This document shows, piece after piece, positions 4,855-6,795 of a stretch of 6,795 bases of DNA. Positions within the stretch are counted from its first letter, which is position 1. Each line of letters begins with the position of its first letter. The stretch is from an uncultured Alphaproteobacteria bacterium (lineage in GTDB: Bacteria; Pseudomonadota; Alphaproteobacteria; Rickettsiales; UBA1997): positions 1-6,795 of the forward strand of contig CAIUFU010000055.1 of NCBI GenBank assembly GCA_903898475.1, given 5' to 3'. A program made the position numbers and the translations under genes. The notes under the pieces were generated by a model that made no database searches, was not told the DNA's origin, and was given only the letters and a program-made list of their open reading frames with translations.

Positions 4855-6795
4855 ATGCTAAACCAAGAAACCAAGCGCCACATCGACAATGCCCGTCAAA
4901 TTTTGGTTGGTGTGGTGCCAAATCCATCTTCGCAAATTGATCAAATCACCAATGCACTGATTTATAAATTCATGGATGACATGGATGAAGCTTCAATCAA
5001 TGCCGGCGGTGATGCGGTATTTTTTGTTGGCGATTTGGAAAAGTATTCTTGGGGTAAGTTGATGGATTCTAAAGTCACCAATCAAGAAAAGTTAAATCTT
5101 TATTCTGAAGCCTTAACCAAATTTTCTCAAAGTGCGCAACTACCAGAACTTTTTCGCAGCATTTTTAAATCTGCCTTTTTGCCACATCGCTCACCTGAAG
5201 TTTTAGATCTCTTTCTCAAAGAAATTAAATATTTCGATTATTCAAATTCTGAAGAGCTAGGTAACGCCTACGAATATTTGCTTTCAATAATGTCTTCACA
5301 AGGTGACGCCGGACAATTTCGCACACCACGCCATATCATTGATTTTATTGTTGAAGCAACAAACCCAAGCAAAGATGACCGCATTCTTGACCCTGCTTGT
5401 GGAACCGCAGGTTTCTTAATCAGTTCTTACAAACACATCTTAAAACAGCATGACGGAATTGATGATCCCGAAAAAAAAGAAAAGCCACTTACACCGCAAG
5501 AAAAACAAAAACTAATGCAGAATTTTCACGGCTATGACATTGACCCAACAATGGAACGCATTGCCGCGGTGAACATGTATCTTCACCAATTCAAAAACCC
5601 AAAAATCTTTCAGTACGACACTCTTTCAAGTGACGAAAAGTGGTCAGAGAAATTTGATATAATTCTTGCCAACCCTCCATTCATGAGCCCTAAAGGTGGA
5701 ATTAAACCTCACTCAAAATTCAGCATTCCTTCCAACCGCAGCGAAGTTTTGTTTGTTGATTACATCATGAACCACCTACGCCCAGAAGGTCGAGCTGGCA
5801 TAATTGTGCCTGAAGGAATTATTTTTCAGTCGGGAAACGCCTACAAAACTTTACGCAAAAATTTAATTGATGATGGGCTTTACGCGGTTGTAAGCTTGCC
5901 AAGTGGTGTGTTTCAGCCCTACAGCGGCGTTAAAACCAGCGTCTTACTGCTAAACAAAAAACTCGCCAAACAAAGCAGCGAATTGCTTTTTATTAAAATT
6001 GAAAATGACGGATTTGACCTTGGTGCTCAAAGGCGTTCAAGTGCAAAGAACGATTTGCCACAAGCTTTAGAAATTCTGCAAAAATGGCAAATAGGTGAGA
6101 AGCTTGAAAACAAATTGGCCAGCTTTGTTGAGAAAGAAAAAATTGCTGAAAATGGTGAGTATAATCTAAGCGGTGATCGCTATCGCATCACAACCGATTA
6201 CAGCAAAGCCAAATGGCCGATGGTAAGGCTAGGAGATGTATGCGAGATAGGATCAAGCAAAAGAGTTTTTGAATCTGAATGGAGAGATAGTGGAATACCT
6301 TTTTACCGAGCTAGAGAGATAGTTAAGTTAGCTCAAAATGGATTTGTGGACAATGCTTTATTTATTTCCGAAGAGATGTTTTGTGATTATTCTGGGAAGT
6401 ACGGACAACCTTTAAAGGGGGATTTAATGGTTACCGGAGTCGGAACTCTTGGTGTATGTTATAGAGTCAAAGAAGGTGATAAATTTTATTTTAAAGATGG
6501 TAATATCATTTGGTTAAAAAACTTTATAAGAGAAGCTAATTCATGTTTTATAAAGCATTTATTTGACTGTGCAGACTTTATAAAGGATCAGATAGATGCT
6601 GGTGCGGTTGGTGGTACGGTTGGTACATACACCATAACTAATGCAAAAAATACAATTATTCCTCTACCACCTATCGAAGTTCAAGAGCAAATCGTGCGCG
6701 AAATTGAGGATTATCAATCTGCTATCAGCGAAGCAAAAAATCTAATTAAAGAGCAGGAGAAGAAAATTAAGTTTGCCATCAACAAACTTTGGGAG
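4855..6795 (+). CDS. Type I methylase-specificity fusion (HsdM-HsdS), partial at 3' end
   Basis: The frame is open for 647 codons from ATG 4855 to the last base, with no stop. Residues 1-165 form the helical HsdM N-terminal domain, ending in GQFRTP (153-158). The N6-adenine methylase core has the SAM-binding motif DPACGTAGFL (179-188), GYDIDP (226-231) and catalytic NPPF (273-276). After YNLSGDRYR (436-444) the chain passes straight into an HsdS-type recognition domain from WPMVRLGDV (454-462) to about residue 600, with a VGGTVGTYTI stretch near its end. It closes with PLPPIEVQEQIV and a charged coiled-coil helix (603-647) ending INKLWE, where half-size HsdS proteins usually stop, so only a few codons are probably missing. 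One polypeptide thus methylates and recognises DNA and partners the upstream HsdR; 24 bases separate the genes. With one recognition domain, dimerisation on a symmetric site is likely (inference). Arg and Ile codon use changes abruptly at the recognition domain. Confidence 0.93.
   Translation, partial: MLNQETKRHIDNARQILVGVVPNPSSQIDQITNALIYKFMDDMDEASINAGGDAVFFVGDLEKYSWGKLMDSKVTNQEKLNLYSEALTKFSQSAQLPELFRSIFKSAFLPHRSPEVLDLFLKEIKYFDYSNSEELGNAYEYLLSIMSSQGDAGQFRTPRHIIDFIVEATNPSKDDRILDPACGTAGFLISSYKHILKQHDGIDDPEKKEKPLTPQEKQKLMQNFHGYDIDPTMERIAAVNMYLHQFKNPKIFQYDTLSSDEKWSEKFDIILANPPFMSPKGGIKPHSKFSIPSNRSEVLFVDYIMNHLRPEGRAGIIVPEGIIFQSGNAYKTLRKNLIDDGLYAVVSLPSGVFQPYSGVKTSVLLLNKKLAKQSSELLFIKIENDGFDLGAQRRSSAKNDLPQALEILQKWQIGEKLENKLASFVEKEKIAENGEYNLSGDRYRITTDYSKAKWPMVRLGDVCEIGSSKRVFESEWRDSGIPFYRAREIVKLAQNGFVDNALFISEEMFCDYSGKYGQPLKGDLMVTGVGTLGVCYRVKEGDKFYFKDGNIIWLKNFIREANSCFIKHLFDCADFIKDQIDAGAVGGTVGTYTITNAKNTIIPLPPIEVQEQIVREIEDYQSAISEAKNLIKEQEKKIKFAINKLWE

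Overview
The window is AT-rich bacterial DNA of an accessory, probably mobile or defence-associated, kind. TGA is used as a stop (for example at 1228-1230), so the standard bacterial code fits. Most starts lack a recognisable Shine-Dalgarno sequence. Lineage cannot be fixed from the sequence: a Gram-negative or an AT-rich candidate-phylum bacterium would both fit. The left-end membrane protein, if it really is TraD-like, would favour a host that carries conjugation genes.

Layout: (1) 1-816, minus strand, is the N-terminal 272 codons of a two-transmembrane protein with a long basic tail, cut by the window edge. (2) 817-1003 is an AT-rich divergent intergenic region with a perfect TTGACA on the minus strand. 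(3) 1004-1230, plus strand, holds a tiny ORF with a good ribosome site that runs into a 61-codon ORF in another frame; together they look like one about 75-residue gene broken by a one-base slip. (4) 1230-1769 is a complete DUF1643-family gene, overlapping the stop of the previous ORF. (5) 1770-2102 has no convincing plus-strand gene, but contains a 19-bp dyad, an interrupted hairpin and a Cys-rich minus-strand open frame that may be a gene relic. (6) 2103-6795, plus strand, is a Type I restriction-modification operon: a small excisionase-type HTH protein, HsdR (847 aa, EcoEI-like, all main motifs intact), and an HsdM-HsdS fusion that stays open to the last base.

How it works together: the HTH protein is placed to control or couple expression of the restriction genes (inference). 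HsdR supplies the nuclease and the ATP-driven translocase. The fused M-S protein supplies adenine methylation and sequence recognition through a single visible target-recognition domain. That domain has a codon usage sharply different from the methylase half in front of it, which suggests it was swapped in as a cassette. DUF1643 has no settled function; its presence near a restriction system is noted, not explained. I see no clearly new system here. The most unusual points are the M-S fusion with a mosaic recognition domain, the broken small gene before DUF1643, and the unexplained content of 1770-2102.
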